A stretch of 64,000 nucleotides of DNA from Castanea sativa (lineage: Eukaryota > Streptophyta > Magnoliopsida > Fagales > Fagaceae): contig NC_134020.1 of NCBI RefSeq assembly GCF_040712315.1, forward strand, positions 9,395,436 to 9,459,435. Reading direction: 5' to 3'. Made by a program: the position numbers and the translations under genes. The notes under the pieces were generated by a model. That model saw nothing but the letters and a program-made list of their open reading frames with translations, made no database searches and had not been told where the DNA came from. This document shows, in pieces, positions 45,504 through 57,816 of this stretch; the first letter of the stretch is position 1, and each line of letters starts with the position of its first letter.

Positions 45504-46904
45504 TGTTGGAAAAATACATGTTTGTATCTCATGCAAAACATACGCAGCGGAAAATAAACGGATCTACTTCATTCGCCATTGATAACATGTACTATATAAG
45601 TTTCAGAATTTAAGAACAAAATAGCGTACTTTGATGCGGTGAAATTCAAAACAAAATATTAGAAGTACTTGGGAACACGTTTAATCTTCACTCCAATTTC
45701 ACTAACGCCCAAGAAGTGTGGTCTCTCAATCAATTTCCAAGAAGAAAATAAGAGAGTGTCCAGCACTCACATACAAAACATTTCATTCCTTATATGATCT
45801 TAGTGAAAACCTTCTTCAAAAGACTTATATTTTTTTTTTCTATATGTTTCTCTCCTTATATTTATAACTGATTATCTAATTGGGCTAGCCTTTTGGGTCA
45901 TTCCAATTAGGCTCTAGTATGTGGCTTGGAATGGGACCAAAATGGACCAATAAGACACTAGCTCCAATGGGCCTTGGGCTTTTTTGTCAACTCTTGACAA
46001 GTCCAAAGTTACCATTAACTATATTTAATACCACTATATAAATATAGTTGCACTCTAGGCCTTATCTATAAATTATATCCCAAGACTTTATTGGACATGC
46101 AGCCCCTTCATAAAATATTCGTAGTAATACAAAGTCATGAATGTAGACTGCCACTTTGAAGATTACTACATCTTAATCCTTGAGTAGCCGGTTTAATCCT
46201 TTAAGTTATTCATCATATATTTATGAAATGCAATTCCATAAATATATACTTTAGTAACTCCTTACTAAAGTGGTTGGGCCCAACTCTTTGAATAACCAAA
46301 CCCATTAAACTTATCTCAAGGGAATATTTTGTATCTCCGTTAAGAGACTATGAATTCCGTCTTGAGAATATATGTTCCATCAACACTAAATGTGGCTGCC
46401 CAACATATTGAGGTTTTGATTGTGACTTTAGATCTCACTCCTAATATATCAAAGCAACCTACACTTCATGATCAGGTCCATTATCCTCTCAGGATTAAGA
46501 GTTCATGTAAATAGAAGTTGTGAGATTTATTATTCATTTGATAGTCGTTAGGAGAATAATAAATCTCACAGCGGTCCAATTCAATATGTTTAACTCTTAA
46601 AACATATCAATATACCAACTAGAAATCTCAATTTCCATGATCAAGACAAATCATCTTAGTTGATATATTATAGTCTTCGCAGATGAAACGCCCAATTTCA
46701 TCACTGATTACGAACTACATTTTGAGTTTACAAGGAACTTGTGATTTACATCTTCTGTGACAAAATCACATAAATCACATACAATGCATATCATGGACTA
46801 TGATAATGTTCTAGTAGTTCATTTATAGTTAGTCTCATATAATTAAACAATTTAATTATTTATGACATGTCAATAAATTGGATTTTAGGACATAAACCCC
46901 AACA
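45504..46904 (-). mobile_element. Copia solo LTR (LTR3g)
   Basis: 1401 bp, plus strand TGTTGGAAAAATAC...ACCCCAACA, minus orientation. Flanks GATGT (45499-45503) and TATGT (46905-46909) differ at one base, so the duplication is slightly decayed. It splits gag of Tat element C. Confidence 0.92.
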
Positions 46905-48203
46905 TATGTTACACTCCCGAAAAGCTAGAAAAGAGGAGGAAAGAGATTGGCAACAATATAGCTGAACCCATCAGGAACAGGTTACCACTAAAGAGGATAA
47001 GGAATTCTTGAAAACTATCTAAATGGCCGATTATAGCATGATCCAGCAGTTAAACAATTCACCAGCTTAGATTTCTATCTTGGCACTGTTGCTATCTTTC
47101 GAGGTCCATCATGAAGCTCTCTTAAAGGTGTTGAAGGATACGCATGTTCCTACTGGTATTACAGATTCCTCTTTTAAGGTTATGGTATCATTAGTGTTGG
47201 CCACCAACCAGTTCTCCTTTTTAGATGATGAATTATCTCCAGAAGGTAGAGATCACACCTTGCTCATGCATATCATAGTCAAGTGTGAAGACATGATTGT
47301 CTCAAGGGTGCTAATCAACAATGGATCAACCTTGAATGTATGCTCGGTGGCCACTTTTAAGCGCTTGAATGTGGATACCTCTCTTATCCGTCCCAATACC
47401 GTGATCATCAGAGCCTTTGATGGCACCCTTCGAGAAGTGCAAGGCGAGATCAAGTTAATGATTAAGATTAGCCCAAGATCTTTCATTGTTAACTTCCAAG
47501 TGATTAAAGTGGACTCTCCATACAACATGCTCTTAGGGAAACCCTGGTTATATGCAACAGGTGCAATCACATCTACCCTTCACCAGAGACTCAAGTTCAT
47601 ATCTAGGAGTCAGTCAATCACTATTATGGCTAAAGAACCCATGACTATTTTCCAAGAGACATCTATCCCCTACCTCATTTCTAATGCCTTTCAAGAGGCA
47701 TCCTCCCATATATTTAAGCTACTCTCCATGATTCACAATGCTTTAGAGCTTGAGTTGGCATGACCCACAACAGTCTTGATGATTACTAAAGAGATGCTTA
47801 AATTTGGCTATCAGTCAGGCCAAGGCCTTGGTGCCGTAGGACATGGAATTATTGCTCTTATCAAACTCCCAAATAATAAAGGAGGATTTAGTCTAGGGTA
47901 CGAAATCTCTCGTGAAGAACTCTTTCAAGTTTCCAGAGGAAAGAAAAGGAAGTGTATCAGCCAAGGGATGTCTATTCCCCATATCAGAACCATTTTTCTA
48001 GTCATTATACCCAAACCTGCCTAGAAGCTACAAGATTAAGAATTAGATATAGCCTATATCATTCGGCTCTATCCCGAGGAATTCTCAGTGAATGCTATCA
48101 TGTCTCCCGAAGATAATCCAACTTCTAGTATCCGACCAGGGGTGCAAGGCACGACGGCAAGCCTTTAGAGCATCAAGCCTTACTTTATGGTTGCACCGGC
48201 TAA
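46905..48203 (+). pseudogene. Tat element C: protease with G-patch-like segment
   Basis: Open from 47080 to 47763. LLSFEVHHEALLKVLKDTHV leads into the protease active-site segment SRVLINNGSTLNVCS, where the catalytic Asp is again Asn (codon 47317-47319), and later YNMLLGKPWLYATGAITSTL. After a stop comes ITKEMLKFGYQSGQGLGAVG with GHGIIALIKLPNNKGGFSLG (47776-47900), a glycine-rich segment resembling a G-patch RNA-binding motif. Coding continues, with stops, to NAIMSPEDNPTSSIRPGVQG near 48100 and meets a probable splice donor at 48204. Confidence 0.82.
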
Positions 48204-48536
48204 GTAAGGAGTATTCCATCATCGGGTGAATGGGCCTCCCAATCACCTGAAAGGGTTGGAATAGCATATCTAGTTTGTTTGCATGCTTATGTTGTTTCCT
48301 GCTTTATTTGTATTCCTTGTTCATTTCCCCGGTTTGTTTTCCTAGAAATAACAAAAAAGGGCATTTCCTTTTTATCATTATCAGGCATGAACTTTTTTCT
48401 CCTACCCTTAATCCATTAATGAAATTATCCAGTGTATTATTACTCTGGCAATTCTTGCATCTCTCTTTATTTTCTTTCCTATGAATATGAGTGCGTAAAT
48501 TGTCTATTGTTTCTCTGTATATGTTCTGTTCTATAG
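48204..48536 (+). other. Probable intron between protease and RT in Tat element C
   Basis: Donor AA|GTAAGG at 48204, a T-rich interior (48260-48480), and acceptor TTCTGTTCTATAG ending at 48536: 333 bases. The upstream frame reaches a stop formed by the GTAA donor itself, and joining the two sides keeps one frame into the acidic segment before RT. Ogre elements are known to have an intron at this position. This is prediction only. Confidence 0.6.
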
Positions 48537-50670
48537 GATTTGTTCCAATTCCCAAACGGGTACATCATTCCATTGCCATAATGAGGATATTGATGATGTG
48601 AATGAGACAATAGACTTTGGATCATGATGTTGAAGGATTGGAAGAAGTTCTGAACTTACCTCAAGACATCCTAGAGGCTTTGAACAGAGAGAGTGAAGGG
48701 TTTAAGTCCAATATAAAAGAGATAGAGGTGATAACCTTGTTGATGAAGGCAAAAAGGAAAAACCTATCAAGATCGGGGTAAACTTTCCAAAAGACATGAA
48801 ACGTGAGCTCATAGCATTATTGAAGGAATTCAAGGAAATCTTCACTTGGTCTTATCAAGATTTACCAGGATTAGACACAGAGATTGTCATCAATAGAATC
48901 TCAGTTAAACATAAGTGCCCCTAGTGCAACAAGCCCTCTAAAGAATGAAGTTGGAGATTATCCTGAAGATCAAAGAAGAAGTGAAAAAACAGTTATATGG
49001 CTAGTTTCCTTATCGCCATAGCCTACTCAAATTGGGCCACCAACATTGTTCCCCATACCAAAGAAATATGGTAAAGTACACATGTGCATTGATTACAAAG
49101 ATTTGAATCGGGCTAGCCTGAAGGACAATTTTCCCTTGCCACATATCGATACCCTGATCGATAACACTACTACCAACATCTTATTCTCCTTTATGGATGG
49201 ATTCTTGGGTTATAATCAGATCAAAATGGCTAAAGAAGACAAAGCCAAGACAACATTCAACACTCATTGGGGAACTTATACCTACGACGTAATGCCATTC
49301 AGTCTAAAGAATGCCGGTGCAACCTACCAGCGAGCCCTGGTAACCTTGTTCCATGATATGATGCATAAGGAGATCGAAGTCTATGTAGATGATATGATCG
49401 CCAAGTTGCGCACTCCTAGAGATCATTTGATAGATTTGAGAAAGCTATTCAAGCGCCTTGTCAAATACAAATTAAGGCTTAACCCTAACAAGTGTGTCTT
49501 CGAAGCCAGTTCAAGAAAATTGCTCGGCTTCATAGTTAGCCAGAGAGGAATTGAAGTGGACCCAGCAAAAGTCCAAGCCATTTGGGACATGCTCGCGTTG
49601 AAAACTGAGAAACAAGTTCAAAGCTTTTCAGGAAGGATTAATTACATAGTTTGCTACATGGTGCAGTTGACCTCCATGTGTGATCCCTTATTCAAGCTCT
49701 TGAAGAAGGACACGACGGTAGAATGGACAGATGAGTGCCAAGCAGCCTTGAAAAGATTAAGCAGTACCTGTTGAACCATTCTGTTCTGGTTCCCCCGATG
49801 TTGGGACATCCATTAATTCTCTATCTAGAGGTGCAAGAGACATCCATGGGTTGTATGTTAGGCCAGCTGACTGAACTCGATCAAATAGAAAAGGCGATTT
49901 ACTACCTAAGTAAGAAGTTCACCAGTTGTGAGATCAACTACATCGCCATTGAAAAGACTTGTTGCACCCAAGCTTAGGCCTTGCACAAGTTGTGGTAGTA
50001 CATGCTCTACTTCACCACACGGTTAATTTCCCTCATGGATCATATCAAGTACATCTTCGAAAAGCCAGCCTCACAGGAAAGATCACTCATTGGTAGATGT
50101 TGCTCTCCGATTTTGGCATCGTATTTGTAGTGAGGAAGGCCACCAAGAGCCAAGCCATAGCAGACTACCTAGCAAACTAGCCATTGAACGATCCAGAATT
50201 CTCAGAATCCCTCTTCCCAAATGAGGATGTCTTAGTGCTAGCGCTAGAACCATGCTATGTGGAATCATGGCGTTAGAAGCTTTAGTTCGATGAAGCTGCC
50301 AATTCCACTAGAAATGGAGTGGGAGCAGTCCTACTATCCTCAAAGGGCTAGCAAATCCCTATTTCAGTCAAATTGAATTTTGAATGCATCAATAATATCA
50401 CAGAGTACGAGGTGTGCATAGTAGGCCTGCAAGTTGCCTTAGAGTTCGGCGCATATGATTTAAGCATCCTTGGATATTCCCTGTTAATATCTCCCAAATA
50501 GAAGGAAAGTGGCAAGCGCGACACACCAAGTTGATTTTGCATCAAAAATGTGTTAGCTGTTTGATCCCGAAGTTCTAGAATATCACTTTTGCTTATTTGC
50601 CCCGAGCACACAATCAGTTTGCAGACGCTCTAGCTACCATAGCTAGCATGGTTAAGTTGGCAAAAGGAGA
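48537..50670 (+). pseudogene. Tat element C: reverse transcriptase and RNase H
   Basis: Best preserved RT of the Tat copies. Open from 49046 to 49774: FPIPKKYGKVHMCIDYKDLN, SFMDGFLGYNQIKMAKEDKA (motif A), MPFSLKNAGATYQRA, YVDDMIAKL (catalytic YVDD intact near 49383), LGFIVSQRGIEVDPAKVQAI. A frameshift at about 49740 leads to RNase H (YLEVQETSMGCMLGQ, KAIYYLSKKFTSCEINYIAI), then numerous stops from 49975 on. The segment before RT carries stops (48640-49040), including EIFTWSYQDLPGLDTEIVI in shifted frame. Confidence 0.87.
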
Positions 50671-51962
50671 TGATATGTGACAGTTGTGCATAGAGGTTCA
50701 TGGCGTGCCAGCCTATTGCATGAACATTGAAGAATGCATGAATGTCAAAGTCGAGATTGACGGAAAGCCATGGTACCATGATATAAAGGCTTATATCAAG
50801 AATCATTAATACCCCTCCAAAGCCACAGATAGTTAGAAGAAGTTTATCAGGCACATGGCGTGCCAATTCTGTTTGAGTGGGGAAGTCTTGTACAAAAGGA
50901 ACCACAGTACAACTTTGCTTCGATGCATAGATGCCCTCAAGGCTAACCACCTGATGGAAGAGATGCATGAAGGCTTACTTAGAGCCCATGTTAGTGGACC
51001 CCAAAAGAATATAAGAGTTGGCTATTATTGGCTTACCATGGAAAGCAACTACATCAAGCATTTGAGAACGTGCCATAGTTGCCAAGTCTACCAGAATAGG
51101 AAGAATGTTCCTCCCTAGCCCTTGCACTCTCTAGCAGCACTATGGCCCTTTTCAGCTTGGGTATGGATGCAATCAGGCTTGTGATTCCAAAAGCCTCCAA
51201 TGGTCATGAGTATATTTTAGTAGCCATTGACTACTTCACAAACTGGGTAGAATTAATTTCCTACAAAAGTGTCACCTAGACTATGGTGGCTCGATTCTTG
51301 AAACAATGTACCAGGAGAGCTCATTGCAGATAATGGGAAGTTAATCGAACAACTTTTCCAACAGGTTCAAGATCAAACACTTGAATTTGGTTCCTCACCG
51401 ACCTCAAATGAATGGTGCAGTGGAAACCGCTAACAAGAACATAAATAAGATCTTAGTGAAGATGATGGATACCTATAAGGATTGGCATGAGTTCCTGCCA
51501 TTTTCCTTGTGTGCCTATCACACTTCTATTCATACTTCGATGGGTGCAACCCCGTATTCTTTGGTATATGGCGTGGAAGCCGTCCTCCCCGTAGAGGTAG
51601 AAATCCTATCTCTCAGGATTTTGTCTCAAATAGAGCTGTCAAAAGCTGAATAGGCATGATCCCGATATAAGCAGTCGAACATGATAGATGAGAAACGCAT
51701 GACCACAATGTGCCATGGATATTTATACCAACACCGCATTGAGCGAGCATTCAACAAGAAAGTTAGACCTAGAGTCTTTGAAAAAGGCAACCTAGTCTTG
51801 AAGAAGTGCAACCAGGCCATGCCTAATCACAGAGGAAATTTTTCCTCGACCTATGAAGGCCCATATGTGGTGAAGAAGGCCTTTTCCGGAGGGCCTTGAT
51901 TCTAGCTGACATGGATGGGCATGACTTCAATATGGCCACCAATTCTAATGCTATCATGCAGT
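50671..51962 (+). pseudogene. Tat element C: integrase
   Basis: Zinc-binding HHCC region: MHEGLLRAHVSGPQKNIRVG then HLRTCHSCQVYQNRKN (50960-51115). The core includes SNGHEYILVAIDYFTNWVEL (51200); the second Asp region (IADNG-like) near 51320 is frameshifted. NGAVETANKNINKILVKMMD carries the catalytic Glu, followed by FSLCAYHTSIHTSMGATPYS, SLVYGVEAVLPVEVEI and a C-terminal part (KKCNQAMPNHRGNFSSTYEG) to about 51900. Stops and frameshifts at 51117, 51283, 51320, 51651 and 51897 make it inactive. Confidence 0.85.
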
Positions 51963-52940
51963 ACTTTGCATGAGGGAGCTTCCTAGTGCACCCCATTTTC
52001 TATATAAGTAAAAAAAAAACAAGAACCAAAACAAAAAACAAAAAAATACAAAAAACACAAAAAATACAAAAATATGAAAAGGTAGATTGAAAACCCGAAA
52101 GGGTACTCTACGCAAAAGGAGAGCAAAAGAAAAAGCGTGAGAGAGCCTGCTAGATTGAAAACCCAAAAGGATAGTATAGGAAAAAATTAAGGCAATCAAA
52201 ATAGTAATGTCAGTTGAACTGCGTGATGACCTGATCCTTCCCAGTGGAGGTACGTAGTCAGCCACGTTGGTTCGATCACATTTTAAAAGAAAAATCAATC
52301 AGTTGGATCTGTTGGGTTTATGATCAAAATCAAGAAATAAAGATGGACTCCTCGTCCAAGACGAAGATATAAGGGTGCCTTAAAGGTTGCTCTATGTCTA
52401 CAATGGTTATAGCCTTCTGCGGTTTGTTCAATGATTTTATGGTTCATGCTAGTGGCAGATGTACCCCAACGGGAAAAGGGGAAAAATCTGTCTAGAATAG
52501 GATGTATCCTTCGTAACTTGAGAAATTGATATGCATAGACTTGCATTTACCATTTTTATTTGTATAATCTTGCAGTTTCAAAGCATTTGCACACATATTC
52601 ATTAAACATGCCTATTTTGTGCCTTTCTAATCCTTTCATGCATCTATCTAATACTAAAAAACATGAATCACATCTCATAGATATCTCTTGATAATCAATA
52701 TATACATAAACATCTATCTCCACCATCTCTCAGTTTTTAAGCATGCTTAACAAATTAGACTATGCTTTAAAAAATCCAAAAAGCAAAAGGCCTTACGTAA
52801 TTGCCTAGCAATTTACGAAGGACCTTTCCATACATGGTGGAATACTAATTACATAGCTCATATGTAGAAATAAAATGAAGCAGAAAAGAACACAAAGTCA
52901 AGCATGGCCCAAATGGTCTGACACCACCCTGCATAGCATC
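51963..52940 (+). other. Tat element C 3' spacer
   Basis: Non-coding. A-rich run at 52010-52080 with repeated ACAAAAAA words, two copies of TAGATTGAAAACCC(G/A)AAAGG at about 52084 and 52150 (shared with 26040-26110), and a CCCAGTGGAGGTACGTAGTC segment near 52240. The remainder to 52940 shows nothing I recognise. Confidence 0.5.
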
Positions 52941-53187
52941 CTACAAACCGGTGTGGGGAATCAGTTCGTCCGAAGGATGGGTACGAAGCAACCTTGCTGC
53001 ATCAAAACCTAGATCTCTGGCAACCTCTCTAAGTCTACCATATGAATGGCAAAGATGGACAAGCTCCCTCTCCAAAGTGGGACTTGAAGTGGAACTCTCT
53101 CTCTCAGTGTTAAACAAAGCTTGCAAGGAGCCAACCTCAATAGTAGCAACTCTCAATGCCTTCTCCTTCTCAGCCAACTCAGCCTAA
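52941..53187 (-). pseudogene. Antisense ORF fragment in Tat element C 3' region
   Basis: About 80 codons open on the minus strand: LAEKEKALRVATIEVGSLQA, TLERELVHLCHSYGRLREVA, LGFDAARLLRTHPSDELIPH, ending TGL and a stop at 52941. Heptad-like and charged, so probably coiled coil. It lies opposite to pol, in the position of the antisense genes at 26421-30770, but I see no clear sequence relation to them. It is cut at 53250 by a copia LTR. Confidence 0.45.
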
Positions 53188-53250
53188 AGGCGACGAAAAG
53201 CCAACTGTGGCTTACTGGCACATCAGCTAGCCAATACTCCAAGCTCATGG

Positions 53251-56047
53251 TGTTTGGAAATCTGGTTTTGTATCTCATACAAAACACATAGTGGGAGCAA
53301 CAAATATGGATCTATTCCATTCATGATTGATATCATGCACTATGTAAATTTCAGAATTTAAGAATAAGATAGCGTACCTTGGTGTAGTGAAATTCAAAAC
53401 AAAAGATTAGAAGTAGTTGGGAAAACTTTTAATCTTCACCCTAATTCCACTTTACGTCCAAGAAGTGTGGTCTCTCAATCAGTTTTCAAGGGAGAATAAT
53501 TTGATGGAAATATGCACGTACACAGCAGAAAAACAACGAATCTACTTCATTCAAAAATGTTAACATGCACCATGTAAGTTTCAGAATATAAGAACAAGAG
53601 AGTGTACCTTGGAGTGGTGAATTTCAAAACCAAAGATCTGAGGTACTTGGGAACACTTTCAATCTTCAATCCAATTCCACTAACGCCCAAGATGTGTGGT
53701 CTCTCAATCAGTTTACAAAGGGAGAATGTCAAAGTGTCTTTACATACACACCACTTCACAATGATGTTCTTGTAATTCTCTACATAAAATTATGTATCTT
53801 TCTCCCTTTGTATCTAATTGATTATCTAATTGGGCTAGCCTTTTGGGCCTTTCCAATTGGGCTTAAGTGTGTTGCTTGGAGTGGGACCAAAAGGGACCGA
53901 TAAGACACTAGCTCCAATGAGCCTTGGGCTTTTCTGTCAACTCTTGACAAGTCTAAAGTTACCATTAATTATATTTAATACCACTATATAAATATAATTG
54001 CACTCTAGGCCTTATTTATAAATTATATCCCAAGAATTTATTGTACATGCAACACTTTCATAAAATATTTGTAGTAATACAAAGTCATGAATATACACTG
54101 CCACTTTGTATATTACTACATCTTAATCCTTGAGTACCCGGTTTAATCCTTTAAGTTATTCATCATATGTTCATGAAATCCAATTTCATAAATATATACT
54201 CTAGTAACTATTTACTAAAGTAGTTAGGCCTAACATTCTGAATAACAAATCCATTAAACTTATCTCAAGGGAATATTTTGTATCTCTATTAAGAGACTAT
54301 GAATTTCATCTTGAGAATATATGTTCCATCAACACTAAATGTGGTTGCCCAACATATTGAGGTTTTTACCATAACTTTAGATCTCATTCTTGATATATCA
54401 AAGCAACCTACACTTCATGATCAGGTCCATTATCCTCTCAGGATTAAGAGCTCATGTAGATATAAGTCGTGAGTTTATTATTCATTTAACAGTCGTTAGG
54501 AGAATAATATATCTCACACCGATCCTGTTCAATATGTCTTAACTCTTAAAACATATCAACATACTAACTAGAAATCTCCATTTCTATGATCAAGACAAAT
54601 CATCTTAGTTGATATGTTATAGTCTTTGCAGATGAAGTGCCCAATTTCATCACTTACTACGAACTAAAATTCCGAGTTTACAAAGAACTTGTGATTTATA
54701 TCTTCTGTGACTAAATCACATAAATCACATACTATGCATCTCATGGACTATATGATAATGTCCTAATATTCATGTTACCATTATTTTAGATAATAATTAA
54801 AACAACTTTATTAATCACAACATTAAGTCATACATAATATCATACATAACATCATACGATAGAACTAATCCTAACATAATTGAGTGGCTTCACTCACACA
54901 CATACACACACTTTCACAATGATGTGTCTTTCTCTTTTCTAATAAAATTTTTTGTATGTTTCTCCCTTTTATAACTAACTAATTATCTAATTGGGCTGGC
55001 CTATTGGGCCTTTCCAAATAGGCTTTAGTGTGTGGCTTAGAGTGGGACCAAAAGGGACTAATAAGACACTAGCTCTAATGGGTCTTGGGCATTTCTGTCA
55101 ACTCTTGACAAGTCCAAAGTTACCATTAATTATATTTAATACCACTATATAAATATAATTACACTCTAGGCCTTATTAATAAATTATATCCCAAGACTTT
55201 ATTATACATGTAACCCCTTCATTAAATATTCGTATTAATACAAAGTCATGAATGTAGACTGGCACTTTGAAGATTATTACATCTTAATCCTTGAATACCC
55301 GGTTTAATCCTTTAAGTTATTCATCATATATTTATGAAATCCAATTTCATAAATATATACTTTAGTATCTCCTTACTAAAGTGTTTAGGCCTAACACTCT
55401 GAATAATCAAACCCATTAAGCTTATCTCAAGAGAATATTTTGTATCTCCGTTGAGAGATTATGCATTTCATCTTGAGAATATACGTTCCATTAACACTAA
55501 ATGTGGTTGCCCAACATACTGAGGTTTTGATCGTGACTTTAGATCTCACTCCTGATATATCAAAGCAACCTACATCTCATGATCCGGTTCATTATTCTCT
55601 CAGGATTAAGAGTTCATGCAAATAGAAGTCGTGAGATTTATTATTAATTTGACAGTCATTAGGAGAATAATAAATCTCACAGCGGTCAAGTTCAATATGT
55701 CTTAACTCTTAAAACATATCAACATACCCACTAGAAGTCTCCACTTCCATGATCAAGACAAATCATCTTAGTTAATATGTTATAGTCTTCACAGATGAAA
55801 TGCCCAATTTCATCACCGATTACGCACTATAATTCTGATTTTACAAAGAACTTGTGATTTATATCTTCTGTGACTTTTCACATAAATCACATACTATGCC
55901 TTTCATGGAGTATATGATAATGTCTAAATATTCATGTTACCATTATTTAAGATAATAATAAAACAACTTTATTAATCATGACATTAAGTCATACATAATG
56001 TCATACATAGCATCAGACAATAGGATTTAAGGGCACACATCCTAACA
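53251..56047 (-). mobile_element. 3' LTR of copia element 1 (LTR3h), interrupted by LTR3i
   Basis: Parts 53251-53501 and 54882-56047. Plus strand starts TGTTTGGAAATC and ends CATCCTAACA, about 1416 bp without the insert. It is followed by a polypurine tract complement, so it is the 3' LTR of the minus-strand element at 56048-61280. Confidence 0.9.
53502..54876 (-). mobile_element. Nested copia solo LTR (LTR3i) with TAATT target duplication
   Basis: 1375 bp, plus strand TGATGGAAATATGC...ATCCTAACA. Perfect direct repeats TAATT at 53497-53501 and 54877-54881, both in LTR3h. It is younger than copia element 1. No internal region. Confidence 0.95.
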
Positions 56048-56062
56048 ATCTCCCACTTGCCC
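56048..56062 (-). promoter_or_regulatory. Polypurine tract of copia element 1
   Basis: The minus strand reads GGGCAAGTGGGAGAT directly before the LTR start TGTTAGGATG. Position and composition fit a plus-strand primer. Confidence 0.75.
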
Positions 56063-57816
56063 TAAAGACTATTGTGCACTGATCTAACTCCCATTCCCAC
56101 CAAATGTGACTCAAAAGTCCTTTGTTGTAAGGTTTTGGTAAGTATCAATCTTTGCTACTACTACATCTCCTCAAGTAACAATGTCTCGAATAATGTGGTA
56201 CTTTCTCTCAATATGTTTTCCTTTCTTATGATTCCTTGGATCTTTGGATTGTGTAACCACTCCACTATTGTCGTAAAACAATGTGATGGGAACTTGCTCC
56301 ATTCTCACAACACCAAGATTAGAAAGGAATTTCTTCAGCCAAACAGTTTCCTTTGCTACCTCAAAAGTAGCAACATATTCAGCTTCCATGGTGGAGTCTG
56401 CAATACAAGATTGCTTAACACTCCTCCAACTTATGGCTCCACCTCCCAAGGTGAACACACAACTTGAAGTGGAATTTCTGAAATCAAGATCTAACTAAAA
56501 ATTTGAATCTGTATAACCAATGGGAATCAAATCCTCACTATGGTAAAAAAACATATAATCTCTCGTTCTCCGTAGATATTTAAGAATATGCTTTACAGCT
56601 TGCCAATGTTTATGTCTTGGATTTGATTGATATCGACTGACCATGCCAACTGAATAGTAGATATCTGGTTTAGTACATAGCATGGCATACATGTGACTTT
56701 TTACTGCAGAAGCATAAGGAACTTTTCTCATGGTATATTCTTCCTCAAGAGTTTTAGGCCTTTGGTCATCAGACGGAGGAACTCCATGTCTAAAAGGAAG
56801 TAATCCTTTCTTGGAGTTTTGCACGCTAAACTGTTTTAGAACCTTATCTATATACCCAGTTTGTGATAAACCTAACATCTTATTTTTGCAATCTGACCAA
56901 AGCTTGATCCCTAGAATAAAGTTAGCTTCACCCAAGTCCTTCATTTCAAATTGGCTAGACAACCAAACATTTACCGATGACATTACCCCTACATCATTTC
57001 CAATGAGTAGAATATCATTAACATAAAGCACTAGGAACAATAATTACTTTGTCTTGATGTCTTTTGTACACACATGGTTCATCAAGATTTTTTTCAAAAC
57101 CAAATGATTTGATTGCTTGATCAAATCTGATATTCCATGACCTAGATGCTTGCTTAAGTCCATAAATGGACCTTTTCAACTTGCATACCATATGCTCTTG
57201 GTTCTTTGCTATGAAACCTTCTTTTTGTGTATACCCTTTCGCCACTAGTCTTGCTTTAAAGGTTTTAACCTTTCCATCTATCCCTCTCTTCCTCTTGTAA
57301 ACCCATTCACCAACAGGTTTAATGCCGTTAGGTGCCTTTACAATATCCCATACTTGATTGGAATACATAGAATCCAATTCAGATTTCATAGCTTGGACCC
57401 AATGATATGCATCTATATCATTCATTGCCTCTTTATAAGTGTAGGGATTCGATTCAGCCTCTTTTGGGATAGCTTTATAAGTTTCCCCCAAACCTATAAA
57501 TCTTATAGGAGGCCGAACAATTCTTCCACTACGACGAGTCACTTGTGTACTAGTCATCTTATTAGTAATGTCTTGTGGTATATCTAATACACTCACATCA
57601 TCCCTAGTATCATCCATTGGTTGTTCAACTACAGGTTCATCCATTTCAACCAAAACAACTCTACTTCTTGGAGTATAATCATTCATATAGTCATTTTCCA
57701 AGAATTTGGCATTTGTGCTAACAAACACTTTATTATCCTTATGACTATAGAATAAACCTCCAACAGTTCCTTTTGGATACCCTACAAAGAATACCACTTC
57801 TGTTTTAGATTGTAAC
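56063..57816 (-). pseudogene. Copia element 1: reverse transcriptase and RNase H
   Basis: Minus strand. Integrase C-terminus/RT linker: VARGYTQ-type block VAKGYTQKEGFIAKN at about 57240. RT: KLKRSIYGLKQASRSWNIRF, catalytic box LYVNDILLIGND with Asn for the first Asp of YVDD (codon 57017-57019), MKDLGEANFILGIKLW, SKKGLLPFRHGVPPSDDQ, YAMLCTKPDIYYSVGMVSRY. A frameshift lies at about 56490. RNase H: TLGGGAISWRSVKQSCIADS, TMEAEYVATFEVAKETVWLK, then DIVT and a stop; remnants continue to about 56080. A 165-bp in-frame deletion at 57217-57222 has removed RT motif A, as shown by the second copy. Confidence 0.9.

Noticed and set aside
47253..47570. 105-codon minus-strand ORF opposite the protease
   Set aside because: Mirror of a well-supported plus-strand protease frame; no independent signal.
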